A DNA stretch of 64,000 nucleotides from Natronomonas salina (GTDB lineage Archaea; Halobacteriota; Halobacteria; Halobacteriales; Haloarculaceae): contig NZ_CP058335.1 in NCBI RefSeq assembly GCF_013391105.1, positions 1,612,001-1,676,000 on the forward strand, written 5' to 3'. The position numbers and the translations under genes were made by a program. Positions 26,316 through 36,364 of this stretch are shown here, piece by piece (position 1 is the stretch's first letter; every line of letters starts with the position of its first letter). The notes beneath the pieces were generated by a model. That model saw nothing but the letters and a program-made list of their open reading frames with translations, did not search any database and was not told the DNA's origin.

Positions 26316-26755
26316 TGGTCGTCGAGACGATAGAGTACCTCGGTGAACTCGATGATTTCAATCATCGTATCATTGAGTACACCGAAGCCTCGATCGAGGA
26401 TGGTGATATCGAGACGGTGTTCGACGAGTTGACGTCAATCCATAATGTTGGCCCGAAGAAGGCCACGCTCTTTCTCCGAGATATCGTCTCGGGTTCAAAC
26501 CTCGAGGAGTACGTGACTAGAGATGAGTACCGCTACGTGTTCCCCGTCGATACCAGGGTGTTCCAGGTCGCTGAGGAACTCGGGTTAGTGAGTACGGAGT
26601 CTCCAAAGTGGGAGACCAACAGCGCAGAAATCGTTGAGGCCTGCGGAGATTCTGTCTCACCAATCGAGTTCAATCAAGGTGCGTGGTACATTGGTGCGAA
26701 TGCCTTCGAAATCGTGATAGAGCAGCTCGACAACCTCAATCTAGAGAAGAGATAG
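26315..26755 (+). CDS. Helix-hairpin-helix protein, DNA glycosylase/EndoIII-like
   Basis: A 146-residue protein. LTSIHNVGPKKATLFLRDIV (about residues 41-60) is a helix-hairpin-helix of the EndoIII/AlkA superfamily. FPVDTRVFQVAEELGL (about 75-90) matches the VDTHV segment that normally carries the catalytic Asp. There is no iron-sulfur cysteine cluster. It probably binds or repairs damaged or modified DNA. It is shorter than usual (about 210), consistent with the upstream 105-residue frame supplying the front half. Confidence 0.65.
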   Translation: MVVETIEYLGELDDFNHRIIEYTEASIEDGDIETVFDELTSIHNVGPKKATLFLRDIVSGSNLEEYVTRDEYRYVFPVDTRVFQVAEELGLVSTESPKWETNSAEIVEACGDSVSPIEFNQGAWYIGANAFEIVIEQLDNLNLEKR

Positions 26756-26908
26756 GTCGTTCCCCCTTGACACGAAGTATACCGCTCGATGAATTCAGAC
26801 CTGTAGAAAGATAGACTCGGCCTCCTCAGCGGGTACCATCCACGAATTCTGCAGCCGTGCAGATAAACAAGCTACATGCGAACGACCGAGTTAGGTCAAT
26901 TGCGTCAT

Positions 26909-27250
26909 TTATTTCTGTTTCGTTATCACAGAAATCCCCCTGATCATCTGAAACGACCGTCTCTTTCCCCTGCTTTCAGCCCAATCTACAGCTCCAGCAA
27001 TGACAGTACAATCATCGTCATTAGACACCCGAGAGCGCAAATTACCAAGGAAGCTTGGATTCAAGTCAGCTGGGAAAACTTCGACAATATTCCCTCTTCC
27101 AAACAGAGCCTGTTGCCCCTTGTCAAAACGCTTCCATCTGGTGTTGAGTTCTCTTTGTGCCTCTTTTGGGCTACTATTCGCTAATTCTTCAAGAAGCTCT
27201 TCTGCATACTCCTCATCAGATATAGAGAGTGCGTGTACATCGAGAAACAT
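26909..27250 (-). CDS. Hypothetical protein, faintly PIN-like
   Basis: A 113-residue protein starting MFLDVHALSISDEEYAEELL. The first-strand Asp and a late segment NDDDCTVIAGAVDWAES vaguely resemble a PIN domain, but the middle acidic residue is not clear. The region is AT-richer than the conserved genes of the window. Function not established. Confidence 0.45.
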   Translation of the reverse strand: MFLDVHALSISDEEYAEELLEELANSSPKEAQRELNTRWKRFDKGQQALFGRGNIVEVFPADLNPSFLGNLRSRVSNDDDCTVIAGAVDWAESRGKRRSFQMIRGISVITKQK

Positions 27251-27512
27251 AGCGTCATGCCGATCAGGAGCGAGATTACCCTTTCAACGGTGAATGGACC
27301 GAGTAAGCGAAAAATATGAGAGCGATAAAGAACCCGCCGGTAAACGTCTTGAGCGATACGATAGACCGGATAATTGGATTCGCGATGTCTGGTCCTCCGA
27401 CTAGAACAAGTCCGTTGAATGCTTCCGGGATTAGTAGTACATGGGTTAGTCGGCAAGGCCGTCTACAATGACCAAGTCAATATCACCTCTGAGAAGAGCA
27501 AGTTAGTCCCTA

Positions 27513-29135
27513 TTAGTCGGACTCAAGTAACCCATGCGTTCGATACCACTCCCGGAGATGCGTGGGACCATTGAATTCTGTTGGTCGATGGATGAGACCA
27601 CCTTCCTTCGTGCTCTCAGCGAGGTTATCGAACGCCTCTTCGTCGAATGGCTGTGCGCCGACTCTTAGAAGGCCGTTCATGGGTTGATCCCGGCCCTGTT
27701 TGCGGTAACTCGGACCTCCATATGTCGGGTGGAAATTGAATCGGTAGTTGAGGTCCTCGACGGTAAACTGGATAACTAAGATGTAGAGCAATACCCGTCG
27801 GTCGTACCACAACTCTACAGCCTCGGAACACTGTGGCATCTCGGCGTCCAGCTTCTCAATGATGTCTGGAGCCTCGCTCATTGGTACTTGGGCATCCCAC
27901 AACCGGTAGAGTGCCCCAAGGAATTCCTTTCCACTATCAGGACAATTCAAGTGTCGGCCAACGTCTATGAACACTCTCGACAGAAGTGGTTTGGTTTCCT
28001 CTTTCGTCGTTAAATCCGGTCCATCGATATGATATGTGAAGTCATCAGCATCCTTTCTCCCGGGACGTTCGACTGAAATCGTCCAATCGCCAAAGGTCGC
28101 AATATCCAGCTTGCGCTTCCCACTGTCGAGGTGCTTGTAACCTGGAAGAGATTGACGGGCCCACTCCGTCTGAGCCAATTTCCGCCGTTCGCGTGCTCCA
28201 TCGAATGCAGGTCCCGCAGATTCGACTTCGCTATGACGGGGATGGAATTTGAACAAGAAAAAGTGGCCAGTAGATGTTTTGTATTCCCCCGCTAAACTGA
28301 TACCAAGCGTATCAAACACTTCGATTACCCTATTGACTGTCTCCGGATCTGTGTCAATTTGGTCCGACAACTCAAGAAGTACGCTGCCGGCAGATAGCGC
28401 TCCGGTCGTGAGGTCTAATTCGTTCATCGCGAATTTAGCTTCAGCTTCACAATGACGAGATACAGTCAATGAGGTACCGGTCGGAATCCGCTCAATGCAT
28501 TCTTGAAGTCTTGAGGTGATAGTGTCAATATCTAGCGGATCGGGGCGAAGGACGACTGAATACAATGGACCCTCAGCGGTATCCGATTGACGTAATCCAT
28601 CGGGATTCACCATATACTCCTTGTCGACATCTGCCATCAGTCCCGTCCCCGTTGCATACGGGTGGGCGATATTAAAGACGGATTTTGAGTGACGATTATC
28701 AGAAGTGAACATCGGGAACTGCAGCGGGCTTTCCGACCAGAACGCCCCGACGCCATCAAGTGGTTCGATAGAGGGGTTCGTCGGGTCTTCAATCAGTCCG
28801 ATGGCATCGATTCCAGCAAGCCGCCGGCTCATTTGATTGTCGTCAATCCGCTCAGACAAAGGAACGAGAAACCCACAGCCATTCGAGAAGAAGTCGGTGA
28901 GGAGGTTTCTGATACTATCTGTCTTCTCCGTCGAAATGTGGGCCAGAACCCCGTCATCGCTCTCGGGGGGATATGGCTCGATTTGTCCATGCGAGAGCGA
29001 CCATCCAGTCTGCTTGGTGTCAATCAAGCGGTCCTTGATGAGCCAGAATATTTCGCGTCGAACGATAGAGGTATCAGCTTCGTTGTGTGGGTCGAAAGCA
29101 TACAGCACTGGTTCACCCATAGCCGTCCACGACAC
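27513..29135 (-). CDS. Unknown 540-residue protein of the GHKL-McrBC operon
   Basis: Starts at GTG 29135 or, more likely, ATG 29120 (MGEPVLYAFDP). It is an acidic protein without a recognised motif; the segment LTVSRHCEAEAKFAMNELDL and the aromatic C-terminal third (YRFNFHPTYGG) stand out. It lies 197 bp after the McrC-like gene on the same strand and is the last gene of that strand before a gap. The distance leaves room for its own promoter. A system-specific role, for example target recognition or effector, is inference. Confidence 0.7.
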   Translation of the reverse strand: MSWTAMGEPVLYAFDPHNEADTSIVRREIFWLIKDRLIDTKQTGWSLSHGQIEPYPPESDDGVLAHISTEKTDSIRNLLTDFFSNGCGFLVPLSERIDDNQMSRRLAGIDAIGLIEDPTNPSIEPLDGVGAFWSESPLQFPMFTSDNRHSKSVFNIAHPYATGTGLMADVDKEYMVNPDGLRQSDTAEGPLYSVVLRPDPLDIDTITSRLQECIERIPTGTSLTVSRHCEAEAKFAMNELDLTTGALSAGSVLLELSDQIDTDPETVNRVIEVFDTLGISLAGEYKTSTGHFFLFKFHPRHSEVESAGPAFDGARERRKLAQTEWARQSLPGYKHLDSGKRKLDIATFGDWTISVERPGRKDADDFTYHIDGPDLTTKEETKPLLSRVFIDVGRHLNCPDSGKEFLGALYRLWDAQVPMSEAPDIIEKLDAEMPQCSEAVELWYDRRVLLYILVIQFTVEDLNYRFNFHPTYGGPSYRKQGRDQPMNGLLRVGAQPFDEEAFDNLAESTKEGGLIHRPTEFNGPTHLREWYRTHGLLESD

Positions 29136-29332
29136 CCGGGTTACTGTAAAGGTTCGTACTCCTCCTAGAGTCGAACATTAGAACGATAGGTAAAGGGAGT
29201 TTTTAGTCGTGGGTGGTGAGTGGAGTAGTAGTACGCGTCAGAGTGCATTTCGGGAATTGGAAGCCAGCCGTCGAGAGGAGGCAAGGTAAAGCCAGAGCGC
29301 TATTTATCGACCAGGCTCTGTGAGTTGGGCCG

Positions 29333-30799
29333 TTACTCGTCGTCCGTATTCTCGAAGGGTATGTAGGATGACCCATGCTCGACGATCGATATCGGTAAGG
29401 AGTCGTCAACAACCTCCCCTGAGACTTGCTTTGTAAAGAGCACTGCTTCGATACGATCGTCAACCCCGCTATCCCGATACGGCTTCTTGAGTAAGTACTC
29501 ATTGGCGCCGTTTGAGCACAAGTAGACGTATTCGAGCAGCTCACGAATTCCCGATTTGAGATAGCTCTTGTTGTCTGAGTATTTCACCTCCCCAAGGAGA
29601 ACCTTCTGGAGCGATCCGGTGTCCCGGTCGAGTTTATAGAGGATAATGTCCGGAATCCCCGCCCAGATATTGGAATCCGGGGAAATGTCGAATGCTGTGT
29701 CCGCATAAGACGCAGCATGTGCTTCGGCTGCGAACATTCGGGGGAGATACCCTTCCGGCTCGCCGGGAGCGGTCTCAACTTCGGTCTCGACGTCGGACAG
29801 GGGGACTGTAAAGTCAAGCGGTCCCTCGGTTCGATTCGTCCGATAGAGTTCGTACCTCGATTCGGTGTCTCGCCATACAGCAATCAAATCGTCGCCGTCG
29901 GTGACTGGCTTGAGCCGTGCATCCCCGAGCGCCTCAATAAGCGAGAACATCCAGTAGAGTTCAAAGAGATCACTGCCGGTCTCTGAGTCGGGCCGAATAT
30001 ACGTATCTCTGAGTACTTCCCGTGCTTCTGATTCAGAGAAATCTCGGCTGTCGACAACGCGGTGATAGCGTTCCAGGAGGTGGGCTGCTTCCCGATAGAT
30101 GGGCTTTCGCGTTCGTTTTACAGACCGGATCTCCCGCAGCGATACCGACCCCGTCATACCGGGTTGTTGCTGCTCTCGCCGGTCGAGTGCGCGCATGACC
30201 GGGTTCCGTGCCAGTGTCCGATCGAGGATAGGTTTCAGTGGCTCACCATCGTCGGCTTGTAACCACGGATTCAGCCACTGGAAGTCGTCCGGGTCATCGA
30301 CTGCGGCCGCGAGTTCATCTTCAAAGACCGACTGCAGAGTGACCAACAGTTCACGAAGGACATGGTTCCCAGTAATCAGCAGCTCATCCTCGTCACGACG
30401 GGTCACATACGCGGTCCGATTGACGTACCCCTGCTTCCGATACAGTTCCGTCGTCGCTTGCCAGTCGACAGGACCATCGATACCGCCATGGGAAACCTGC
30501 CGTTCAGTGTGAATATCCGCATCCAGCCGGCGGACACGATCCGCTAACGTCCGCATAAATGGGATTACGCGTGGATTGTCTTCGTCGAAGCTGGATTGGT
30601 TGAGCCCGCTCAACAGAAAGTGAACCCGAAGTACTTCGTCCAAGTCATCAACGTTGAGCGACGGCTGCGGGGTGGGGCCCCCATCAATCAGCGAACTTGG
30701 GCCGGGTATGCTGATCCCCTTTCCGAGGTACGTATGGAAGCTCTCGGCGACATCAGCGACGAGTTCGTTGCGAAACGTTGCCTCAGTATTCGATGGCAT
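29333..30799 (-). CDS. mcrC: McrC-like PD-(D/E)XK nuclease
   Basis: A 488-residue protein. Near residues 377-407 it shows GIPDIILYK, then LGEVKYS: the D...ExK core of a PD-(D/E)XK nuclease in the arrangement of McrC. Directly before it (2 bp) is an McrB-like AAA+ gene, the normal McrB-McrC order. McrC docks on the McrB ring and cleaves DNA after GTP-driven translocation. The N-terminal 350 residues are larger and different from E. coli McrC (348 residues in total), so the targeting may differ. Confidence 0.8.
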   Translation of the reverse strand: MPSNTEATFRNELVADVAESFHTYLGKGISIPGPSSLIDGGPTPQPSLNVDDLDEVLRVHFLLSGLNQSSFDEDNPRVIPFMRTLADRVRRLDADIHTERQVSHGGIDGPVDWQATTELYRKQGYVNRTAYVTRRDEDELLITGNHVLRELLVTLQSVFEDELAAAVDDPDDFQWLNPWLQADDGEPLKPILDRTLARNPVMRALDRREQQQPGMTGSVSLREIRSVKRTRKPIYREAAHLLERYHRVVDSRDFSESEAREVLRDTYIRPDSETGSDLFELYWMFSLIEALGDARLKPVTDGDDLIAVWRDTESRYELYRTNRTEGPLDFTVPLSDVETEVETAPGEPEGYLPRMFAAEAHAASYADTAFDISPDSNIWAGIPDIILYKLDRDTGSLQKVLLGEVKYSDNKSYLKSGIRELLEYVYLCSNGANEYLLKKPYRDSGVDDRIEAVLFTKQVSGEVVDDSLPISIVEHGSSYIPFENTDDE

Positions 30800-30801
30800 G
30801 C

Positions 30802-32943
30802 TTACGCCTGCGTGTTCTGGAGATCGCTACGATTGATTCCCAAGTAGTCTTCCGAGAATGTGATGATCTCCTCGGCCTTGAGCTGAAGATCCGCGTCTGG
30901 GTCAAGCAATGCGTCAATCGCATTCTCTTGGGTCTGGCGCGGCAGATCCTCGAGCTGAGGTATGACATACATCTTCGTGGGCCGGGTCAAATCCACATCC
31001 TCACCACACAACGTGCGAGCGACTTTCTCAATGACGGCCGGCCCCAACGCGCGGTGGGGCTGCAGTTGTGACCAGTATTGTTGGAGTTGCTCGACCCACT
31101 CGTCTGATAATGTACCAGCTAGGTCGTCCGGGGGCATCTGGTGATTGGATGTTGGCTCGGTCTCCGATTCCGTACCGTCCGGACTCGTCTCCCCAGCTGT
31201 GCCTTCAGCGTCGGTGTCCTCGCCGGCAGTATCCGCGTCGATCGCGATTTTCCACCGAGTCAGATATTCCTCGATAGCGTCGTTGGTGATGTCTGCTTCG
31301 CTCGGTGCCCCAACGTGTATGAAGGCAAACCGACGAATAAATGCGTAACTGAGATCGAACAGCGACATCTTGTCATGGGTATTCATCGTCGCAATAAGTC
31401 GCCACGTATCGGGGACGCAATAGCGGTGGGCAGCAATCGACTCACCCGAGACATCCGCCTTGGTGACCAACTCGATCTCCTTGCCATCGTCGGCTTTGAA
31501 CGACGTAGTGACGCTATCGTCAGCCAGCGCCGAAAACAGCGAGCCGAAGGCTTTGTCGACGTTGGCGCGGTTCAATTCGTCGACGATTAGCCACTCGTTG
31601 GTTGGGTTCCCGTCATCGTCTTGGAACCGATCAAGGAAGACACCTGGCGAGAAATTCAGCCCGGATTGGCCTTCAGGCTGATACCCACCAATCGTATCGA
31701 ACGATGACCAGTCTGCGGTTGCCGTCACCATCGTCACGGATGAATCGGTGAGCTTGGCAGCTACCTGCTTTGCCAGCTCACTCTTCCCGGTTCCAGGCGG
31801 CCCAACTAAGACGATATGTTGACCGCCAGTGAGCGCTTGGATCATCTGCCCGATGATCTCTGCAAGGACACCATCCCCTGGGTAATAGAGATCCTCAATC
31901 TCGTCTGATGTCGGGGGATTCTCGAATTCGTACTCCGGGACTGCCTCTGAGTATGTGTGACCGGCGTCGACGGAGCCGAGTATTGTTTTTGCGGCGGCTG
32001 AACCGAGTTCGCCGATCGTGACGTCTGCTAGGCCGGTCGCTAAGAACGGGTAGCTGTCAGGGCGGGTTATTGAATCGGCGTGCAACAGTTCACCGATAAC
32101 TTCCTGCATACTGACGGGGTCGTCGAACCGAACGACGTCGACGGGGACGCGCCGATATCGTGTGCCGTTTTGCGTAGTTTCGGTCGCCGCTTCTGATTGG
32201 CGTGAATACCCACGGAACTCGTCTTCCACGAGGTGGAAAAATAGCACATTTGCCGATAGCTCCCGTGCCGAAATATCATGTTGGTTGTCTTCCGGAATGA
32301 GGATTTGGTTCTCGTGGAAATCTCCAATATCTTGGGTTACGAGATATATTTCGGGAGGATTGTCTTGGTCGAAAACGTCGACAATATCGGTATGGTCCGG
32401 CGGGTCTTGGAACTGTGCCCGGACAGTTTTCCCCTCGATGAAATTTCGGCCGTCCTCACTGAGCGAATACCTACCATCTTCAAGTTCTACGTATCCAATT
32501 GAGCGGAGATAATGCAGCCGGCGCGTCACCTGCTCCGCTGTGTCCCAGTCAACACCGATATTGTCTGCAAGGTACACATTGAGTTCCTCAGCGCTCGCCT
32601 CATGACGGAATAGCTCTTCGAGAATTTCACGAAAGCCGACAGTCTCACTGTCAAGGGTTCCGAAATACGTTTCCGCATCCGCACCTTCAGCAAGCCACTT
32701 CCCGCCCTCGGGTCCGGGGCTAAGCCGTTCCCCAGTTTTGGCTAAGATATTGATTCCGACGAGAAACCGAATGACGCGATCGGCTCGAGTGTCACCTTCG
32801 AGGGGGAATTCCTCCTCAAGCCAGTCGGCAAGGTCCTCGACGAGTGGCGATTCCAAGTCGACATACCGGAGGATCTTATTAATTGACGCGATTTGGCTAT
32901 CGACGCCACCCGGAATTCGTTCGACGCTGTTGCGTGGAGACAT
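30802..32943 (-). CDS. mcrB: McrB-like AAA+ ATPase/GTPase
   Basis: A 713-residue protein. The N-terminal region contains a winged-helix-like part (LRSIGYVELEDGRYSLSEDG, about residues 147-166). The AAA+ core has GPPGTGKSELAKQVA near 381-395, LIVDELNRANVDKAFG near 448-463 and MNTHDKMSLFDLSYAFIRRF near 519-538. These are the McrB signatures, including the DELNRA Walker B and the MNT-D sensor. An acidic linker follows (DTAGEDTDAEG). McrB hexamers drive DNA movement for McrC. It sits 12 bp after the GHKL gene and 2 bp before the McrC-like gene. Confidence 0.9.
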   Translation of the reverse strand: MSPRNSVERIPGGVDSQIASINKILRYVDLESPLVEDLADWLEEEFPLEGDTRADRVIRFLVGINILAKTGERLSPGPEGGKWLAEGADAETYFGTLDSETVGFREILEELFRHEASAEELNVYLADNIGVDWDTAEQVTRRLHYLRSIGYVELEDGRYSLSEDGRNFIEGKTVRAQFQDPPDHTDIVDVFDQDNPPEIYLVTQDIGDFHENQILIPEDNQHDISARELSANVLFFHLVEDEFRGYSRQSEAATETTQNGTRYRRVPVDVVRFDDPVSMQEVIGELLHADSITRPDSYPFLATGLADVTIGELGSAAAKTILGSVDAGHTYSEAVPEYEFENPPTSDEIEDLYYPGDGVLAEIIGQMIQALTGGQHIVLVGPPGTGKSELAKQVAAKLTDSSVTMVTATADWSSFDTIGGYQPEGQSGLNFSPGVFLDRFQDDDGNPTNEWLIVDELNRANVDKAFGSLFSALADDSVTTSFKADDGKEIELVTKADVSGESIAAHRYCVPDTWRLIATMNTHDKMSLFDLSYAFIRRFAFIHVGAPSEADITNDAIEEYLTRWKIAIDADTAGEDTDAEGTAGETSPDGTESETEPTSNHQMPPDDLAGTLSDEWVEQLQQYWSQLQPHRALGPAVIEKVARTLCGEDVDLTRPTKMYVIPQLEDLPRQTQENAIDALLDPDADLQLKAEEIITFSEDYLGINRSDLQNTQA

Positions 32944-32955
32944 TGTGAAGCGGTG

Positions 32956-34959
32956 CTACTCTGTCACCCACGGCCGATCCTCGGACTCCGTTCCCGGCGT
33001 GACGACGACAAATTCATACAGGCCATCGTGGTCGTCGGTCCGGCGTGTAATACTGTCGTAATCGGACTGTGCGTCATCGGTAAGACCAGTACAGAGCAGG
33101 ATAGTCTGCCCATAGTCTCCGTCTCCAGACCTTTTGAAGTGGTCTTGGTACATCATCATCTCGTAAATGTCTTCGGGGCGAGCCTGGCCATGTACGATCT
33201 TATAGAGGTTTGTCGGCCCATCCGCTTGATTATGGATGAGATCAATCTCGCCACCATCGATCTCCGTTTCCGCCTGGAGGCTGCCCCCCGCCTTTGCGGA
33301 TGCTTCTAGGTTGTCAACGAGTCCTTCAATGTCAGTTTGGTCAGATTCGTCCTCATCCTCATCGTCGTCGGTCTCGTCGTCGTCATCCCAGCCGTCATCG
33401 TCGTCACCGCCGGATTCATCATCACTATCGGTTGTGTCGTCGCCGTTGTCGTCACCTGTATCGTCATCATCGTCTGTCTCGTTCCCGTCCCCCCCAGTGA
33501 TATTACCCTCACCGCCCGTGTCGTCGCCACCATCACCTGTACCCGTGTCATCGTCGCCACCGTTCGTGTCACCAGTGTCACCGCCATCGCCACTGCCTGG
33601 ATCGTCATCATCATCGTCACTACCACTCTCGTATTGCGTTCGTTGTGGCCTCCGAGAGTCGTCATTGAGCCATTTCCGCAACTTCTCCCACAGAGACGAT
33701 GTCTTATCGATACCTGTCTTCTCGTTATTCGTCGGTACCTCATGCTCTTCGGAGGCAGGTTCGATGCGGATCACCCCATTGAATCGGTTTAGTGTCTGAT
33801 GTCGGCTGATATCGAACGGCCATTCATTTGTGTCTAACACTCGGCCGTTTGCATATACGTCAACCCCTGCATCGTTCGTCGAAATCCGATAGCGATAGCG
33901 GAAGTTATCGCTCCCGTCCGTTGTCACCTTGAAGTTGCGCTCATCGGCGTCGACCGCCTCACCCATTGCCTTGAGATCAATATTCCCATACTCATAGGAG
34001 ACGTTGTACGTGACCCCGAGTTCGTCAGTAATCGTCGTCGTATCGTAGCCATATTTCGCGTCTTCGGAGATTTCTAAGTCAGCAACCGCGGCTTCGAATT
34101 CCTCGAACGAATCGTAGTCGGCCATATCCGAGGGGGCAGACTCGGCTGCGTCTATGAACGCAACGTCGACTGGAGGTACTTTGATCGTATCCTCGGAGGA
34201 AACCTCTTCGTCCCCGTCGATATCTCGGTAGGTGATCGTTATCGAGTTGTCCGCTTGTGCACCCAACAGCCGCCGAAATCGAATGCCGAGTACCAGCGCA
34301 ACGTAGCTGGCCTTCATCTGCATACTCGATGAGCGTCGAGCAACATCGACATCGAAATCCGACCGTGCGGCGGTCAAATGCACGCGAGTCCCGGAAGAAT
34401 CTATCGAGAGTTCCGAAGCGCCTTCCGCCCAGAGCTCCTCATCCTCCGAGTTGTAGACCGACATCTCATTGCTAATCGGCCCATCAACCCGCTGAATCGG
34501 CGCGTCAGAACCAGTTCGGGAGAGCAGATGGAACCCGTTTGTCGAGAAATTCGCTCCTGGAGCCATCCGGAGCGAGTTTTCACACCAGGCAATACTGGCT
34601 TTGAGCCCCGCACCCATGTTGTTGAGAATGCCATCAGACGCCTTCTCATTTGCAGTCTGGAATATAATTTCGCGAATCGTATCCCGATCCATTCCTGGAC
34701 CTTCATCGGCTACAATCGCACGGACGGTGTTCGGACGGCGTTCTAAATCGATCTGGATATTGACGGGTTCTGGATCTCTGAAATACTGCTCGGATTTTAC
34801 AGTTGCGGAGACCGAGTTATCGATCGGCTCTTGGAGCATCTCCAAGTACTGATCGTGCTGTTTTGCGAGAAAACTCGAGAGTTGCGCTAAATCGGAGGTT
34901 TGCTCAATCTTCTCAGGGTCTTGCGTTACCATATATACGAATCCAGGGTTAGTGGTCAC
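32956..34959 (-). CDS. MORC/Hsp90-like GHKL ATPase with acidic linker
   Basis: Starts at GTG 34959, or ATG 34932 (MVTQDPEKIEQ). A GHKL ATPase fills the first 400 residues: E44-PID47-N48S (N-box), D85-EG-PG89 (G1) and NNMGAGLK (residues 113-120, G2), as in MORC and MutL-like ATPases. An Asp/Gly-rich linker (roughly 430-555) contains runs of aspartate. The C-terminal 110 residues resemble the end of a PD-(D/E)XK-like domain (GGEIDLI, then ARPEDIYEMMMYQDHF), but the usual ExK is replaced by YKIVHGQ. First gene of the GHKL-McrB-McrC-unknown operon; probably senses or clamps foreign DNA (inference). Confidence 0.85.
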   Translation of the reverse strand: MTTNPGFVYMVTQDPEKIEQTSDLAQLSSFLAKQHDQYLEMLQEPIDNSVSATVKSEQYFRDPEPVNIQIDLERRPNTVRAIVADEGPGMDRDTIREIIFQTANEKASDGILNNMGAGLKASIAWCENSLRMAPGANFSTNGFHLLSRTGSDAPIQRVDGPISNEMSVYNSEDEELWAEGASELSIDSSGTRVHLTAARSDFDVDVARRSSSMQMKASYVALVLGIRFRRLLGAQADNSITITYRDIDGDEEVSSEDTIKVPPVDVAFIDAAESAPSDMADYDSFEEFEAAVADLEISEDAKYGYDTTTITDELGVTYNVSYEYGNIDLKAMGEAVDADERNFKVTTDGSDNFRYRYRISTNDAGVDVYANGRVLDTNEWPFDISRHQTLNRFNGVIRIEPASEEHEVPTNNEKTGIDKTSSLWEKLRKWLNDDSRRPQRTQYESGSDDDDDDPGSGDGGDTGDTNGGDDDTGTGDGGDDTGGEGNITGGDGNETDDDDDTGDDNGDDTTDSDDESGGDDDDGWDDDDETDDDEDEDESDQTDIEGLVDNLEASAKAGGSLQAETEIDGGEIDLIHNQADGPTNLYKIVHGQARPEDIYEMMMYQDHFKRSGDGDYGQTILLCTGLTDDAQSDYDSITRRTDDHDGLYEFVVVTPGTESEDRPWVTE

Positions 34960-35676
34960 CCACTACCCAATGCCATAATAGTATTGCGGAGACCATTTTG
35001 TCTGTTATTCTCGTGAGATTCAAACTGGAACGCTACCCCTGGATACTAACTTCTTCGAGTTGTGCGTACTAATTCAGGAATTCTGATGTGATTTGGGTGA
35101 TGATTCCGTTCCAAGAAACCTTAGAATGACATCCTACTGGTTCGCTGTTAACTCCCTTTGGAGTCGGTTTTATTGTCTCAGTCGGGAGATTCTCATTCTA
35201 TGTACCCTACCCCACATCAGTGGACAACGGATGATGGCTAGACACAAGTCTTCTACAGTAACCATCTGCCGCCAAGCACTGGATTTGGCTGGTGGACCTC
35301 TGTGATGAGGTTCAAGTTCCGATAGAGGGAGAGCACTCCGAACTGGACGATGATGTAACAGCAGACGATATTCCGTGACAGTAGTGTCAGAATCGACCTG
35401 TTCACCTGTCTGTGTCCATCGACAACGTATCTATTGCCGGTATGAACGGCTGTCAGATTCGCGTCGGGCGGGATGGGAGTGGCGACATCGACCAAGCTGA
35501 ACGCCTTTGCAGAGGTCCCCTCCACTACACCATATTCGAACCGGGCTCCTTCAGTGGAAATCTACCTAACCAGGCTGACTCCGTATGTAAGAACTTGGAA
35601 GACGTACGTTTCCCACTAGTGGAGCAGTAACGTAGAGGGGGCAGAGTTACCCTGCAATTGTGCCGACCGGCTGTTT
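34960..35676. other. AT-rich intergenic stretch before a broken nuclease gene
   Basis: About 700 bases. It contains the promoter of the GHKL operon; a TACTATTATGG TATA-like element lies near 34975-34985 on the minus strand. Short frames on both strands near 35253-35630 do not resemble a known family. Confidence 0.4.
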
Positions 35677-36134
35677 TCATTCATCGGTTCCTAAAGCCCA
35701 CCATATAAAGGGATAATCGGCTCGGTCCTCACCGGTCCCATGAATATACCAGATAATGAGCGTCTTATTGAGCTTCTTTCGTAAAGCAGGGACCTCCGCC
35801 CAGTGGTCTGCCTCTGCGATATCGTTGTAATTCACCATCGACAGCACCAGGCGCTCCTTCGGCCGGACTATTTCATCATCCCCCGTCGGCCGCAGTGGGG
35901 TCCCTTTTAGTTCAATTCCAGCCTCTTCGAAGTCGGGTTTTGGGAGTTGTTGATCGAGATGCCAAAATACCCTTCCTCGATGACGTTTGCGACCCCATGC
36001 TTAGAACGAGCACGTACATCTTGGATGCCGTTAATTTCCTCATCTATATCCCCGAATATCTTTCTGAGCAGCGCCTTAGTCGCCCTCAGAATATCTTGTT
36101 CAGACGTGGTAGCTTCATGCAGCAATCCGGACAT
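35677..36134 (-). pseudogene. Broken Sau3AI/MutH-type endonuclease copy
   Basis: It begins MSGLLHEATTSEQDILRATK at 36134 and reads SKHGVANVIEEGYF, matching the intact gene at 43517-44380. Near 35948 one C has apparently been lost from a CCCC run. The rest continues in another frame: PDFEEAGIELKGTPLRPTGD, KERLVLSMVNYND and ALRKKLNKTLIIWY, stopping at 35677 after WWALGTDE. About the last 110 residues of the family are absent. It is therefore both frameshifted and truncated, and lies inverted with respect to the intact copy across the helicase-SMC block. Confidence 0.85.
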
Positions 36135-36364
36135 AGCTAACAGAATTGCCACCGCCCCGTTTGAATTCTTCTCTTGAATCGAGTATGATGAAAGCGTTGG
36201 AACTCTAGGGAAACTCTGGGGATGTTGACCAACTGAATCATTTGATGGCTCACACCGTCTATCACTCGAACCAGAACGTAACATATCCCCCATATATTTG
36301 ATTGGCCACACTGCCTCATCATTCAACCCAATAACTGATTACCCAGAACAGGTATCACGGAAGT

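Noticed and set aside
33236..33799. Ser/Pro- and Val/Ile-rich plus-strand frames, one resembling a membrane protein
   Set aside because: They are the complement of the aspartate-run linker of the GHKL protein; the hydrophobic look is a by-product of GAC/GAT codons read in reverse.
35253..35630. Two overlapping frames of 72 and 90 residues on opposite strands
   Set aside because: Neither shows a family motif, and both lie in AT-rich spacer beside a broken gene.
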